Source: Acerihabitans arboris (GTDB lineage: Bacteria > Pseudomonadota > Gammaproteobacteria > Enterobacterales > Enterobacteriaceae). Taken from it: a stretch of DNA of 64,000 nucleotides. A program made the position numbers and the translations under genes. Within the stretch, counting starts at the first letter, position 1; each line of letters starts with the position of its first letter. Location: contig NZ_WUBS01000013.1 of the NCBI RefSeq assembly GCF_010131535.1, positions 62,001-126,000 of the forward strand, read 5' to 3'. This document shows, piece after piece, positions 1 to 10,393 of the stretch. A model generated the notes under the pieces. It worked only from the letters and a program-made list of their open reading frames with translations. It was not told where the DNA came from and ran no database searches.

Positions 1-2
1 TA

Positions 3-1892
3 ACCGCGCAGGTCAACGCTACCCATGGCGTCGATCGCATCGAGTGGGAATATGCGTCGCTTACCAACGCCGGGGGCAGGATCGGCGCCGACGCGCAGCA
101 CAGCCTGTCATTGACGCTGCCGCCGTTCCAGGCTGCCGTCGGCAATAACAACAGCTATTCACTGAGCGCCGTTGCCTATGACAGCAGGGGCAAGGCCTCC
201 AACCGCGCCACCACCCAGGTCACCGTCACCGGGCATGCCGCCAGCGCCGCCACTTCGCGGATGACCGCGGTGCCGGCAACCCTCGCGGCCGACGGCCGGT
301 CCACCAGCCGGATCGTCGTTAACATCAACGACGAATTCAATCAACCGGTCGGCGGCCTGGCGGACCAACTGGCATTGTCGCTGAATTTCACCGCCCAAAG
401 CGGTTCCGCCCCGGGAGACGGCGTGGCGCCGCCTGCGCTTGGCGATATCCGGGAAACCGCGCCGGGAGAATACAGCGCGCTGTTTACCGCGGGTGACCAG
501 CCGGGCGCCGCCCGGGTCATGTCAACGATCGGCGGCCAGGAGCTTACAGACGCCGTCGTCACGCTGACACCGGCGCAGGGCAACCAAACCTTCAGCCTCG
601 ACAAAAATAGTATGGTGGCCGACAACGTTGATGTCGCGACGCTGACATTCACCCCCCGGGATGACCAGGGCAATGCCATAACCGGGTTGGGCAATAGGTT
701 AGCCTTTACCTCCTCGCCATCGGCCGGGGTGGGCATTAGCGCGATTGCCGAAGACAATGGCGTTTACACCGCCGCCCTGAAGGGGACCGTGGCGGCGACG
801 GTGACGGTTACGCCGGTGGTCGACGGAACGTCGCTGACGGCATTAAACCAAACCCTGGTGATGAATGCCGGCGGTATGGATGCGGGAAGGTCGGCTTTCA
901 CGGCGGAGCCAAAATCCATTATGAATGACAATAAAGCGGCGTCGACACTGACGTTTACCGCCAGGGACGCCTACGACAACCCGGTGCCGGGACTGGATAT
1001 CACCTTCGGGGTCACCGGCGTCGCCGGCACCAGCCTGGGGACGGTTGCGGCGGCCAACGGCGTCTATACCGCGCAACTGACCGCCAATACAGTGGGAACT
1101 GCGACCATTGTGCCGCTGGCGGACGGTTCCCCGGTGGGCGCGTTGTCGGACTCGGTGACGGTGATTGACACGCCGATCGTCTTTACCGTCACCACCGACC
1201 GGCCCACGGCCAAGGCTGGGGAAGTGGTCCAGATGACGATAGAGGCGCAATACGCCAGCGGCGCTCCGGTACGGGATTTTAACGTGGACATCAGGCCGAC
1301 CACCGCCATCGGCCGCACTCGGCCGCGTAGAGAACCTATCACCGCGTCTATCAATGGCGCATCAATGTATAGCGGCAAAACGGATAATAGCGGCAAAATC
1401 ACCCTGGCGATTAGTGATGACGATACTATAGGCCTGAAAACCACCTATACCGTCACGCCGGAAGCAGGCGCTGCCGTTACGCGGGAAGTCATTTTCAGCG
1501 TAACGACCAGTCCGGACTCTGAGTTTGCCTATTATTGGGGCCATATGCAGGATACTGTCGATGGAATTAAGCGTCCTGCTCTAAGGTTGGAAGTGGATAG
1601 GCCATCGGCTTTTTATCGGCAAAATAATGAACAATGGGTCGTGATGGATAACGTAGGGGCGGAATCATGGTGCGGCACGGGGAAATTACCCAACGCCGCG
1701 GCGTTGACCGGCCTGCACGCCCGTCATGGCTCCATGAGCAGCGCATTCGGCTGGCCGGATAAATATTATGTCACGTCGAGCTATGCAGTGAAAGGCGCGG
1801 ATAAATATGCCCTCATGATCAATCTGGCCAATGGGGACACCAACATCGGTTTGACCCCATTGGAACCGCAATTAGTCGCCTGCGCCCTCTAG
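3..1892 (+). CDS. Invasin/intimin-like adhesin, C-terminal part (5' end outside window)
   Basis: The reading frame is already open at the window edge, so only the last 629 codons are seen. The visible part is built of consecutive bacterial Ig-like (Big_1/invasin) modules of roughly 90-110 residues, each with the family pattern of a buried 'LTFTARD..DNPV.GL' strand followed by a 'NGVYTAQL' strand and a 'GTATIVP' strand. The last about 120 residues form a different domain with FAYYWGHM near its start, a WCG cysteine and a second cysteine three residues from the end (VACAL), as expected for the disulfide-linked C-type-lectin-like tip of invasins. The family is anchored in the outer membrane by an N-terminal beta barrel, which would lie upstream of this window. 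Likely role is adhesion to host or surface; the ligand cannot be inferred. Confidence 0.8.
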   Translation, partial: TAQVNATHGVDRIEWEYASLTNAGGRIGADAQHSLSLTLPPFQAAVGNNNSYSLSAVAYDSRGKASNRATTQVTVTGHAASAATSRMTAVPATLAADGRSTSRIVVNINDEFNQPVGGLADQLALSLNFTAQSGSAPGDGVAPPALGDIRETAPGEYSALFTAGDQPGAARVMSTIGGQELTDAVVTLTPAQGNQTFSLDKNSMVADNVDVATLTFTPRDDQGNAITGLGNRLAFTSSPSAGVGISAIAEDNGVYTAALKGTVAATVTVTPVVDGTSLTALNQTLVMNAGGMDAGRSAFTAEPKSIMNDNKAASTLTFTARDAYDNPVPGLDITFGVTGVAGTSLGTVAAANGVYTAQLTANTVGTATIVPLADGSPVGALSDSVTVIDTPIVFTVTTDRPTAKAGEVVQMTIEAQYASGAPVRDFNVDIRPTTAIGRTRPRREPITASINGASMYSGKTDNSGKITLAISDDDTIGLKTTYTVTPEAGAAVTREVIFSVTTSPDSEFAYYWGHMQDTVDGIKRPALRLEVDRPSAFYRQNNEQWVVMDNVGAESWCGTGKLPNAAALTGLHARHGSMSSAFGWPDKYYVTSSYAVKGADKYALMINLANGDTNIGLTPLEPQLVACAL

Positions 1893-1909
1893 TTTCGACG
1901 CCGGCCATG

Positions 1910-1960
1910 GCGGGACAACCGGCACCGGGCGGGGCTACGCCCGATAATAGTTTGTCCCGC
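1910..1960. repeat. Nested inverted repeat between convergent genes
   Basis: Perfect 9-bp arms GCGGGACAA (1910-1918) and TTGTCCCGC (1952-1960) enclose a second 6-bp hairpin CGGGCG/CGCCCG (1926-1931 and 1938-1943). It sits in the 77-bp gap between the 3' ends of the adhesin gene and yhiN. There is no long T tract, so a bidirectional terminator or transcript-end structure is possible but not shown. Confidence 0.5.
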
Positions 1961-1969
1961 GGGATGCGG

Positions 1970-3196
1970 CTACGGACCGGGATTGCCATCCGCCGGAACA
2001 GGGACGGCGCCCAGCGCCTGCGCGCACGCCCACGCCGAGCTCCAGGCCCACTGGAAGTTATAGCCGCCCAGCCAGCCGATCACATCCACCACCTCGCCGA
2101 TAAAGTACAGGCCCGGCACCCGCCGGCTCTCCATGGTTTTGGAGGACAGATGACGGGTATCCACGCCGCCCTGGGTGACCTCGGCGGTGCGGTAGCCCTC
2201 GGTGCCGTTGGGCTGCACCCGCCACCGTTGCAGGGCCATAACCCAATCGGCCTGCTGGCGATGGGTCAGTTGCTTAAGCGTGCATTCCGGAATGGCCAGC
2301 AGGGCGAACCAGATCTCGACAAAACGGCGCGGCAATAATTTCGCCAGGGCGTTTTTCAGGCTTTGGTTGGGATGCTCGCGCAGCTCAAGCGCCAGGAAGG
2401 CGCTTAGGTCGGTATCCGGCAACAGGTTGACCGTCAGGTGCTCGCCGCTTTGCCAGAAGCTGGAAATTTGCAGCATCGCCGGCCCGGACAGGCCGCGATG
2501 GGTAAACAGCAGATGCTCCCGGAAGCTAACGCCGTTTTCGGCGGCGACCACCGCGGGCACGCCGATGCCGGACAGCACGCTGAGCTGTTCCAGCAGCGGT
2601 TTATGCAGGGTAAACGGCACCAGCGCGGCGCGGGTGGGGATCACCGGCAGGCCGAACTGTTGGGCGATTTTATAACCGAAGGGCGTGGCGCCCAGCCCCG
2701 GCATCGACAGGCCGCCGGTGGCGATCACCAGCCGTGAGGTCTTGATATCGCCGTCCGGCAGGGTCAGAAAAAAATCATCGCCGCGTTTTGCCACCGCCGC
2801 CACCTCGCAGCGCATGCGCTGCGTAACCTGGCCCAACCGGCACTCCTTGAGCAACAGATCCACCACCTGCTGCGCCGAATCATCGCAAAACAGCTGCCCG
2901 AGGGTTTTTTCATGCCAGGCGATGCCGTATTGCTGCATCAGGGCAATGAAGTCCCACTGGGTATAGCGCGACAGGGCGGACTTGCAGAAATGCGGATTTT
3001 GCGAGAGAAACGCCGCCGGTTCGACATACAGATTGGTGAAATTGCAGCGACCGCCGCCGGACATCAAAATCTTGCGACCCGGTTTTTTGCCGTTATCCAG
3101 CAGCAATACCCGGCGGCCCAGCCGGCCGGCCTGCGCGGCGCAAAACATGCCCGCGGCGCCCGCGCCGATCACCACTACATCAAACTGTTCGACCAT
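1970..3196 (-). CDS. yhiN: NAD(P)/FAD-dependent oxidoreductase YhiN (HI0933/BaiN family)
   Basis: 408 residues, the usual length of the HI0933-like flavoprotein family. The N-terminus carries the dinucleotide-binding Rossmann motif VVVIGAGAAGMFCA (GxGxxG), followed by the family hallmark GRKILMSGGGRCNFTN about residues 40-56; a second conserved glycine-rich stretch ATGGLSMPGLGATPFGY lies near residue 170 and the C-terminal FAD-contacting YFIGEVVDVIGWLGGYNFQ near residue 370. The physiological substrate in enterobacteria is unknown; a bile-acid dehydratase role is known only for the clostridial homologue. It is divergent from pitA, as in E. coli. Cytoplasmic, no signal peptide. Confidence 0.9.
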   Translation of the reverse strand: MVEQFDVVVIGAGAAGMFCAAQAGRLGRRVLLLDNGKKPGRKILMSGGGRCNFTNLYVEPAAFLSQNPHFCKSALSRYTQWDFIALMQQYGIAWHEKTLGQLFCDDSAQQVVDLLLKECRLGQVTQRMRCEVAAVAKRGDDFFLTLPDGDIKTSRLVIATGGLSMPGLGATPFGYKIAQQFGLPVIPTRAALVPFTLHKPLLEQLSVLSGIGVPAVVAAENGVSFREHLLFTHRGLSGPAMLQISSFWQSGEHLTVNLLPDTDLSAFLALELREHPNQSLKNALAKLLPRRFVEIWFALLAIPECTLKQLTHRQQADWVMALQRWRVQPNGTEGYRTAEVTQGGVDTRHLSSKTMESRRVPGLYFIGEVVDVIGWLGGYNFQWAWSSAWACAQALGAVPVPADGNPGP

Positions 3197-3395
3197 ACGT
3201 TCTCTCTGTCTGGTAATGCCTGCTTAACTACCGAAAGGGACATCCGCGCGTTTATTGCGCCTGGCGTGCGGGGGCCGATTGTAATGTCCCCGACGACCTT
3301 ATGCCAACGTAACAGGATGCTAAAATCGGTAAACAGACTTATCATTATGATTTTATACGCTAAACTGGCTGAAGCCGCGGGCAGGATCCATAAAA

Positions 3396-3413
3396 ATGTC
3401 ACAAAAAGGTCAT
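3396..3413 (+). promoter_or_regulatory. Possible PhoB box upstream of pitA
   Basis: Two 7-bp direct repeats ATGTCAC and AGGTCAT are separated by AAAA, giving the 7-4-7 spacing of a Pho box (consensus CTGTCAT), each half matching 5 of 7. It lies about 75 bp before the pitA start in the yhiN-pitA divergent region. In E. coli pitA is not a classical Pho regulon member, so this is a sequence match only. Confidence 0.3.
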
Positions 3414-3485
3414 ATTTTGCTTTTCGACCGGGCCTGTTGTCGCAGATAATGCGCCCCGTTCATGTCCAATCTATGGCGTAACCCT

Positions 3486-4991
3486 ATGCTACATCTATTT
3501 ACCGGCCTGGAGTTTCATACCGGTCTTATGCTGGTGCTCGCATTAATTTTTGTCCTGGTATATGAAGCCATCAACGGGTTTCATGATACCGCCAATGCGG
3601 TAGCAACCGTTATTTACACCCGTGCCCTGCGCTCACAGCTGGCCGTGGGCATGTCGGGGATCTTCAATTTTCTTGGCGTACTGCTGGGCGGCCTGAGCGT
3701 GGCTTATGCCATCGTGCATCTGCTGCCGGTCGATCTGCTGTTAAACGTCAGCTCCACCCACGGCCTGGCGATGATGTTCTCCATGCTGTTGGCGGCCATT
3801 ATCTGGAACCTGGGGACCTGGTACTTCGGTTTGCCGGCCTCCAGCTCGCATACCCTGATAGGCGCCATTATCGGCATCGGCCTGACCAACGCCATGGTAA
3901 CCGACTCGTCGGTACTGGACGCGCTGAATATCCCGAAGCTGATTGAAATCTTCCTCTCGCTGATCATTTCACCCTTAGTTGGGTTGGTGCTGGCCGGCGC
4001 CCTGGTGTTCGTGCTGCGCCGTTACTGGAGCGGCACCCCGAAACGCCGCCGCATCCATTTGACGCCGGCGGAACGTGAAAAGAAAGACGGCAAACGCAAA
4101 CCGCCTTTCTGGACCCGCACCGCGCTGATACTGTCGGCCGCCGGGGTGAGTTTTGCCCATGGCGCCAACGATGGGCAAAAAGGCATCGGCCTGATTATGC
4201 TGGTACTGATAGGCGTGGCGCCGGCCGGATTCGTGGTCAATATGAACTCCACCGGTTATGATATCGCCCGTACCCGCGACGCGGTCGGCAACCTGCAGCA
4301 ATTTTACCTGCAGCATCAGGCCGCCCTGCCGCAGGTGGTTAACACCGAACCGCCGGCAATACCGGCGCCTGATGTCAACGCCCTGCCGTCGACGCCCGCC
4401 GGGTTTCATTGCGACAGTTCAAGGGCGCTTATCGCCATCACCCGCGCCATGGCGCTGCTGGATAATTTGCAGAGTTACGATAAGATCACGCCGTTTGAGC
4501 GATCGCATGTGCGTCGCCTGCTGATGTGCATCGCCGATACCGCGGACCGGACCGCCAAACTGCCGCAAACCACCAGCGAAGATAAACGCTTCCTGAGTAA
4601 TCTGCGTAAGGACCTGCTGGCAACCGTAGAGTATGCGCCGCTGTGGATTATCATTGCCGTGGCGCTGGCCTTGTCGCTGGGTACCATGATTGGCTGGCGG
4701 CGTGTTGCCACCACCATCGGCGAGAAAATCGGCAAGAAGGGCATGACCTATGCGCAAGGCCTGTCGGCGCAGATGACCGCCGCGGTGTCCATCGGCGCCG
4801 CCAGCTATACCGGCATGCCGGTTTCCACCACCCATGTATTGTCCTCCGCGGTGGCGGGCACCATGTTGGTGGATGGCGGCGGCGTACAAAGCAAAACCGT
4901 GCAGAATATCCTGCTGGCGTGGGTGCTTACCCTGCCGGTGGCTATCGTACTGTCAGGCGGCCTGTACTGGCTGGCGCTGAGGCTGATCTAA
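3486..4991 (+). CDS. pitA: Low-affinity inorganic phosphate transporter PitA
   Basis: 501 residues against 499 in E. coli. Inner-membrane symporter of metal-phosphate complexes with protons. Both PiT signature repeats are visible: [16 protein letters not shown] near residue 26 and [15 protein letters not shown] [14 protein letters not shown] near residue 225; many hydrophobic segments flank a central hydrophilic loop (about residues 275-390) typical of Pit proteins. The start was placed at the ATG opening [13 protein letters not shown], which aligns with the E. coli N-terminus; an in-frame ATG at 3462 would add eight residues, and neither has a strong ribosome-binding site. Followed by its own terminator and convergent with uspB, as in E. 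coli. Confidence 0.95.
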   Translation: MLHLFTGLEFHTGLMLVLALIFVLVYEAINGFHDTANAVATVIYTRALRSQLAVGMSGIFNFLGVLLGGLSVAYAIVHLLPVDLLLNVSSTHGLAMMFSMLLAAIIWNLGTWYFGLPASSSHTLIGAIIGIGLTNAMVTDSSVLDALNIPKLIEIFLSLIISPLVGLVLAGALVFVLRRYWSGTPKRRRIHLTPAEREKKDGKRKPPFWTRTALILSAAGVSFAHGANDGQKGIGLIMLVLIGVAPAGFVVNMNSTGYDIARTRDAVGNLQQFYLQHQAALPQVVNTEPPAIPAPDVNALPSTPAGFHCDSSRALIAITRAMALLDNLQSYDKITPFERSHVRRLLMCIADTADRTAKLPQTTSEDKRFLSNLRKDLLATVEYAPLWIIIAVALALSLGTMIGWRRVATTIGEKIGKKGMTYAQGLSAQMTAAVSIGAASYTGMPVSTTHVLSSAVAGTMLVDGGGVQSKTVQNILLAWVLTLPVAIVLSGGLYWLALRLI

Positions 4992-5016
4992 CCCATCGGC
5001 AAGCGCGATGGAAACG

Positions 5017-5042
5017 GGCGGCCTGCTGGTCGCCTTTTTTAT
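5017..5042 (+). terminator. Intrinsic terminator of pitA
   Basis: A 7-bp stem GGCGGCC/GGTCGCC with one G-U pair and a TGCT loop is followed directly by a run of T residues. It lies 26 bp after the pitA stop codon. Confidence 0.8.
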
Positions 5043-5069
5043 TGTCTGTCCTTGATGCTTTTTAAGGCA

Positions 5070-5405
5070 TCAGTGCCAAATAGCCAGGGCAACCAGGCTG
5101 ACGACGATTAAGCCGCATAACGCGCTGGTCAGCATAAATTGACGGCGCACCCGCTCGCAACGGCGGATAAACTCCGGATCGTGATGATCGAGATACCGTT
5201 GGGCAAAGATATAGCGCACCAGCCTGAGCTGCTTGCTGGGCTGGCCGTGGGCGGTGAAAAAGCCCCCGCCGTCCACGTACTGGTAGAGCAATGGATCGCA
5301 GCCCCGCAGCACCACTAATAACGCCCGCAACGATGAGTAATAACGCGCCATATTGACGACACAAACGACACATAAAGCCCAGAAAAACGCAACGGTGTTG
5401 ATCAT
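5070..5405 (-). CDS. uspB: Universal stress protein B
   Basis: 111 residues, identical in length to E. coli UspB. Small inner-membrane protein with an N-terminal helix ([16 protein letters not shown]) and a C-terminal helix ([20 protein letters not shown]), and the conserved core [15 protein letters not shown]. In E. coli it is RpoS-dependent and affects ethanol tolerance. The start at 5405 is chosen because a G-rich ribosome-binding site (GGGGGG) precedes it and the product then begins [12 protein letters not shown] as in E. coli; a longer open frame up to 5507 is not needed. Divergent from uspA. Confidence 0.93.
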   Translation of the reverse strand: MINTVAFFWALCVVCVVNMARYYSSLRALLVVLRGCDPLLYQYVDGGGFFTAHGQPSKQLRLVRYIFAQRYLDHHDPEFIRRCERVRRQFMLTSALCGLIVVSLVALAIWH

Positions 5406-5990
5406 AAATCCCCCCCGGCAACGCGACGCCGCACAGACCCTCCTGACTACCGGGCCGACAGCGGTATACGCGCGATAGCAACTAACCACAGAGCTGAAGA
5501 AGCCCACCCCAAGAATTGATATAACCGAGAATGGATATACGCAGTAAAAAACTGCCTAACCTTGCAATATTGAGTGTAGAAAATTTTGTCAAAAGAAAAC
5601 AATCGAAGCGACAAAAATTGTTCTTCCGGCCGGTTTCCTTATCGGCAGGCTCCGGCGCTCGCCGGCCTGTCCCAGGATAAACGCCGGGCCATCGTCCAAC
5701 CCGGATTATGCGCGATCCTCTCTTTATTAAAAGCTATACTAAATTTAGTACATTGAAAAATTAATAATTATTATTCTACTGTGATGGTTAATACTGTTAA
5801 GGTTTTATCGCCAGAGGATAGCCTGAGCCAACGACGCGTACCGGGTTGATAAATATCATACGGATAGGTGTGATCGCGGCATCACTTCTTGGATGCCACC
5901 GAGTGTTAAACTTAAGGCGTCACAGACATGCCGGATGAGTTACCCACGTCGCGCGGAATTTACGAGTGACATTTTGCAAGGAGTCTGATT
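5406..5990. promoter_or_regulatory. uspB-uspA divergent intergenic region
   Basis: 585 bp without a gene, AT-rich compared with its surroundings. It must hold the divergent promoters of uspB and uspA. A perfect 14-bp palindrome TACTAAATTTAGTA lies at 5737-5750, about 240 bp before uspA, and is a candidate operator. No small ORF or RNA was recognised. Confidence 0.5.
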
Positions 5991-6434
5991 ATGTCTTATA
6001 AACACATCCTGATCGCCGTTGACCTTTCACCGGAAAGTAATGTGTTGGTGGAAAAAGCAGTATCGATGGCCCGGCCGTACAACGCGAAGATCTCTTTGAT
6101 TCATGTTGACGTCAATTATTCCGATCTCTATACCGGCCTGATCGATGTCAATCTGGGGGATATGCAAAAGCGTATCTCCGAGGAAACCCAGAACGCGATG
6201 ACGCAACTGTCGCAAAACGCCCATTATCCGATTGCCGAAATCCTCAGCGGCAGCGGCGATCTGGGCCAGGTGCTGGTGGATGCCATCAATAAGTACGATG
6301 TCGATCTGGTCCTGTGCGGACATCACCAGGATTTCTGGAGCAAGCTGATGTCCTCGGCCCGCCAGCTGATCAATACCGTGCATGTCGATATGCTGATCGT
6401 GCCGTTAAACGACGAGGAAGTGTACGAAGATTAG
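5991..6434 (+). CDS. uspA: Universal stress protein A
   Basis: 147 residues, UspA family, cytoplasmic dimer of the E. coli UspA type. It begins [16 protein letters not shown], the standard first strand of the Usp fold, and ends with a domain containing [14 protein letters not shown]. As in E. coli UspA, the ATP-binding G-2x-G-9x-G-(S/T) motif is not clean, in keeping with the non-ATP-binding subclass. A good ribosome-binding site (AAGGAG) lies 8 bases before the ATG. In E. coli it is induced by growth arrest and stress. Confidence 0.95.
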   Translation: MSYKHILIAVDLSPESNVLVEKAVSMARPYNAKISLIHVDVNYSDLYTGLIDVNLGDMQKRISEETQNAMTQLSQNAHYPIAEILSGSGDLGQVLVDAINKYDVDLVLCGHHQDFWSKLMSSARQLINTVHVDMLIVPLNDEEVYED

Positions 6435-6618
6435 CCGGTTGCCGGTAAGCGCCGCAGGCAGAGTTAATATCGCCCTGATAGTTAGTGTTATAAGTTAATC
6501 TTGTGAATTAATTGCAGTGTCCATAAGCACCCGCGCGTTTTCCGCCTTCCCGGGCGGGAAACGACGCGTTTGGCGGCGCATCCCTTTTCCCCTGTTATAT
6601 CCCGGCCTGCGGGAAGCT

Positions 6619-7404
6619 TTAATCCGCCGCCGCGGACGCATTCGCGCGCCCGGTGGGAGTGTAGATATCGAAACGATGGTTTTTAGTCGTCAGATGCGCC
6701 TGGGCCGCAATGGCCGCCAGCGGCGGAGCATAGTCCGGACGTTTCACCACCACCCGCCGGGTCGCCAGCGCGCGCGCCGGCGCCAGCAGTTGGCCGGCGT
6801 CCTCGTCGGCGCCCACCAGCGACTGAAATACCCGCATCTCTTTTTTAACCAGCGCGCTTTTTTGCCGGTGCGGGAACATCGGGTCGAGATAAACCACGTC
6901 CGGACGCGGCTGCAAATCGGCTAATCCCGTCAGGCTGGAGCCATGCACCAGGGTCAGGCGCCCGCGCAGCCATTCCCCCACCTCCGGGTCGTCGTAGGCC
7001 CGCTGCAGCCCATCGTCCAGCAGCGCCGCCACCACCGGGTGACGCTCGAACATCCGCACCCGGCAGCCGAGGGACGCCAGGACAAACGCGTCGCGCCCCA
7101 GCCCCGCCGTGGCGTCCACCACATCCGGCAGCGTCTTGCCTTTTACGCCTACCGCCCGGGCAATGGCCTCGCCGCGTCCGCCGCCGAAGCGACGACGATG
7201 GGCCATGACCCCGCCGGTAAAGTCGACAAATATGGCGCCGAGTTTCGGCTCATCGCGCTTGCGCAGCTCCAGGCGTTCAGGCGTCAGCACCAGTTCCATC
7301 ACCGCCGACGCCGTGTCGGCCAGCCCAAAACGTTGCGCCAGGGCGGCCAAACGCGCGCCATCGACCCCAGGTTCACAACGTAGGGATAATGGCCCCCACG
7401 CCAT
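6619..7404 (-). CDS. rsmJ: 16S rRNA (guanine1516-N2)-methyltransferase RsmJ
   Basis: 261 residues (E. coli 250). SAM-dependent methyltransferase acting on G1516 of 16S rRNA. The family core is clear: [31 protein letters not shown], the SAM motif [16 protein letters not shown] and the catalytic-loop-like [19 protein letters not shown]. Its ATG overlaps the prlC stop as TAATG at 7402-7406, so the two genes are co-transcribed and probably translationally coupled, as in E. coli. The first about 35 residues are divergent from E. coli. Confidence 0.94.
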   Translation of the reverse strand: MAWGPLSLRCEPGVDGARLAALAQRFGLADTASAVMELVLTPERLELRKRDEPKLGAIFVDFTGGVMAHRRRFGGGRGEAIARAVGVKGKTLPDVVDATAGLGRDAFVLASLGCRVRMFERHPVVAALLDDGLQRAYDDPEVGEWLRGRLTLVHGSSLTGLADLQPRPDVVYLDPMFPHRQKSALVKKEMRVFQSLVGADEDAGQLLAPARALATRRVVVKRPDYAPPLAAIAAQAHLTTKNHRFDIYTPTGRANASAAAD

Positions 7405-9446
7405 TATCCGCGGATGCCGTAATGGTGCAGCATGGCGTCCAGTTCGGGTTCACGGCCGCGAAAGCGCGCAAACAGCACCATCGGCTCCTCGGAACCGCCA
7501 CGCGAGAGGATATTGTCCAGGAACGACTGGCCGGTTGCGCGATTAAAAATACCCTCTTCCTCAAAGCGCGACCAGGCGTCCGCCGCCAGCACGTCGGCCC
7601 ACAGGTAACTGTAGTAACCCGCCGCATAACCGCCGGCAAATATATGGCTGAAGGCATGGGGGAAACGGCTCCATTCCACCGCCGGCATCACCGCCACCTG
7701 CTGTTTCACCTCCGCCAGGGTTTGCAGGATGCGCGCGCCCTGCTCATCGCTGTATTCGAAATGCATGCGGAAATCGAACAGGCCGAACTCCAGCTGGCGC
7801 AGGATAAACAGCGCCGCCTGGTAGTTCTTGGCCGCCAGCAGCTTATCCAGCATTTCCTTCGGTAACGGCTCGTGGGTTTCGTAATGGCCGGAGATAAAGG
7901 CCAGCGCTTCGGGCTGCCAGCAGAAGTTTTCCATAAACTGGCTTGGCAGCTCCACCGCGTCCCAGGGCACGCCGCTGATGCCGGCCACTCCGGGGGTATC
8001 GATACGGGTCAGCATATGGTGCAGGCCGTGACCGAACTCATGGAACAGGGTGGTCACTTCGTCATGGGTAAACAGCGCCGGCTTGCCGCTGACCGGACGG
8101 TTGAAATTACAGGTCAGGTAGGCCACCGGCTTTTGCAGGCTGCCGTCGGCTTTACGCAGCATGCCGACGCAATCGTCCATCCAGGCGCCGCCGCGTTTGT
8201 TGTCGCGGGCGTATAAATCCAGGTAGAAGCTGCCGCGCAGTTCGCCCTGTTCGTCGAACAGGTCGAAAAACCGCACCTCGGGGTGCCAGGTATCCACATC
8301 CGTGCGCTCGTCGGCGGTGACGCCGTAGATACGTTTCACCACTTCAAACAGGCCGCTGACCACCCGCTGCTCGGGGAAATATGGGCGCAACTGCTCGTCG
8401 CTGATGGCGTACAGATGCTGTTTTTGCTTTTCGCTGTAGTAGGTAATATCCCATGGATTTAACTCATCGCGACCGTGATGTTCGGCCGCGAAGGCGCGCA
8501 GCTGCTCCAGCTCCTGCTCGCCCTGCGGGCGGGCGCGCCTGGCCAGATCGGCGAGAAAATCCAGCACCTGCCGTGGGTTTTGCGCCATTTTGGTCGCCAG
8601 AGACTTATCGGCATAGCTGTCGAATCCAAGCAGCTGGGCGAATTCATGGCGCAGCGCCAGGATTTCCTCCATGATCGGGCCGTTGTCCCATTTACCGGCA
8701 TTGGGGCCCTGATCGGAGGCGCGGGTCACATAGGCGCGATACAGCTCTTCACGCAGGGCGGCGTTGTCGCAATAGGTCATCACCGGCAGATAGCTCGGGA
8801 TATCAAGGGTGATAAGCCAGCCTTCCCGCCCCTTGGCCCCGGCCTGGGCGCGGGCGGCGGCCAACGCGCTTTCCGGCATGCCGCCAAGCGCGTTTTCATC
8901 GGTAATCAGCTTGCTCCACCCCATGGTGGCGTCCAGCACGTTGTTGCTGTAGGTCGACCCCAGTTCCGACAGACGGGCGGCAATCTCGCCGTAACGCTTT
9001 TGCTTGTCGGGGGAAAGGCCGATACCCGACAGCTCAAAATCGCGCAGGGCATTGTCCACCGCTTTTTTCTGCGCCACGCTCAGCTCATCGTAACCGTCGC
9101 CGTTGCGCAGATCGCGATAGGCGTCATATAACCCCGTATTCTGCCCCACCCAGGTGCTGTATTCCGACAATAACGGCAGGCACTGCTCATAGGCTTCGCG
9201 CAGCTCGGGGCTGTTTTTCACCGCGTTCAGATGGCCTATCGGCGACCAGATCCGCCCCAGGCGATCGTCCACTTCCGCCAGCGGCTGACATAAATTATCC
9301 CAGGTATAGGGACCCGATAGCGCAACAATGCGCTCAACGGCCTGGCGGCACTCATCAAGGGCGGATTTTACCGCCGGGACGATATGTTCAGGACGAATGG
9401 TGGAAAAAGGTGGCAAGGAATATGGAGTCAATAACGGATTTGTCAT
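7404..9446 (-). CDS. prlC: Oligopeptidase A
   Basis: 680 residues, the same length as E. coli OpdA/PrlC. M3-family zinc metallopeptidase, cytoplasmic, degrades oligopeptides and cleaved signal peptides. The zinc motif HEFGH (in [14 protein letters not shown]) is intact, with the downstream glutamate ligand region in SQFMENF. The start at 9446 gives [14 protein letters not shown], matching E. coli; the frame stays open for 76 more codons upstream but that stretch lies in the promoter region. Forms an operon with rsmJ. A TATAGT -10-like element on the minus strand is at 9496-9501. Confidence 0.95.
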   Translation of the reverse strand: MTNPLLTPYSLPPFSTIRPEHIVPAVKSALDECRQAVERIVALSGPYTWDNLCQPLAEVDDRLGRIWSPIGHLNAVKNSPELREAYEQCLPLLSEYSTWVGQNTGLYDAYRDLRNGDGYDELSVAQKKAVDNALRDFELSGIGLSPDKQKRYGEIAARLSELGSTYSNNVLDATMGWSKLITDENALGGMPESALAAARAQAGAKGREGWLITLDIPSYLPVMTYCDNAALREELYRAYVTRASDQGPNAGKWDNGPIMEEILALRHEFAQLLGFDSYADKSLATKMAQNPRQVLDFLADLARRARPQGEQELEQLRAFAAEHHGRDELNPWDITYYSEKQKQHLYAISDEQLRPYFPEQRVVSGLFEVVKRIYGVTADERTDVDTWHPEVRFFDLFDEQGELRGSFYLDLYARDNKRGGAWMDDCVGMLRKADGSLQKPVAYLTCNFNRPVSGKPALFTHDEVTTLFHEFGHGLHHMLTRIDTPGVAGISGVPWDAVELPSQFMENFCWQPEALAFISGHYETHEPLPKEMLDKLLAAKNYQAALFILRQLEFGLFDFRMHFEYSDEQGARILQTLAEVKQQVAVMPAVEWSRFPHAFSHIFAGGYAAGYYSYLWADVLAADAWSRFEEEGIFNRATGQSFLDNILSRGGSEEPMVLFARFRGREPELDAMLHHYGIRG

Positions 9447-9791
9447 AGCGCGGCCCTGATCATTATTTAAAAGATATGGAAGTAACATGAGGCTAACTAT
9501 AGCGAAAATCAATGGCGGGCAAAGGAATGTGTTGTGCCTGGATCGATATAGGGGGCTGACGGGCAACGGCAAATAGCGGCGGCCAAGGCCCGTGCATGGC
9601 CCGGTTTCCAGCGCCATCCCCTCATGGCGGACCGCCAATGCCGTTAACGGGCGATGAAGGGATCTTTTACACATTATTTGTGGGTATTTGCTTGATCTGG
9701 CTCACTTAAGCGGTGGGCTTTTGCCTTTTAAAAGAGTAATAATGGCTGCAACGATAATCATTCAAATTCAATAAAAACGGGATGGTGTAAA
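9447..9791. other. prlC-doxX divergent intergenic region
   Basis: 345 bp without a supported gene. It holds the promoter side of prlC (minus) and of the DoxX gene (plus). Nothing else was recognised; the open frame that extends prlC into it has no support from family alignment. Confidence 0.4.
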
Positions 9792-10214
9792 ATGATCGCT
9801 GCTTTTAACCGTATGCTCGATAAGCCGGACCTGGGCAGGTTGGTACTGCGCGTCGCTTTTGGCGGCATGATGATGTTCCATGGTGTCCATAAGGCGATAT
9901 ATGGCATCGACAATATCGTCGGCATGGTGGTCCGGCACGGCATGCCGGCGGCTGTCGCCTACGGGGTGTTTCTTGGCGAGATAGTGGTGCCGGTGCTGTT
10001 TATCCTCGGCATCCTGGTACGGCCCGCCGCGCTGGTGTTTTGTTTTACCATGCTGTTTGCCTGGCTGATCACCAATCCGGGCATGATATTGACCCTGGAT
10101 AAAGTGGGCGCCTGGGGTTTTGAGGTCATCGCCGTTTACCTGTTTGCCGGCATCGCCATTGCGCTGCTGGGCTGTGGCCGATATAGCGTTATGCGCAATC
10201 CTAACCTACGTTAA
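9792..10214 (+). CDS. DoxX family membrane protein
   Basis: 140 residues with four hydrophobic segments. The pattern LGRLVLRVAFGGMMMFHGVHK, then a periplasmic loop, then FLGEIVVPVLFILGILVRPAAL and the last helix near the C-terminus, is that of the DoxX family of inner-membrane proteins. Members are linked to redox or quinone metabolism in some species, but function here is unknown. It is a monocistronic insertion relative to the E. coli prlC-rlmJ neighbourhood. Confidence 0.8.
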   Translation: MIAAFNRMLDKPDLGRLVLRVAFGGMMMFHGVHKAIYGIDNIVGMVVRHGMPAAVAYGVFLGEIVVPVLFILGILVRPAALVFCFTMLFAWLITNPGMILTLDKVGAWGFEVIAVYLFAGIAIALLGCGRYSVMRNPNLR

Positions 10215-10275
10215 CCGCCGCGGGTTGCCGGTGAAGGGCCCCGGGCAACCGAAAATTGCCGGGGGAAATGATTTC

Positions 10276-10312
10276 AGCAGCGGTGTAGAGCCGCGCGGTA
10301 CACACCGCTGCT
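10276..10312. repeat. Strong stem-loop between doxX and the ASCH gene
   Basis: Perfect 11-bp arms AGCAGCGGTGT (10276-10286) and ACACCGCTGCT (10302-10312) with a 15-base loop containing the palindrome CCGCGCGG. It lies between convergent genes. No T tract follows on either strand. Confidence 0.55.
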
Positions 10313-10393
10313 CGCTTGAGCCTGCGGTGTAGCGTCGTCTTTCTGTTACGGTATACTGCCGTATCAATAGCAAAAAGCGGCCATCCCTCCGGT

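Noticed and set aside
9447..9674. 76-codon N-terminal extension of prlC
   Set aside because: The E. coli-like start at 9446 gives the exact family length; the extension covers the promoter region.
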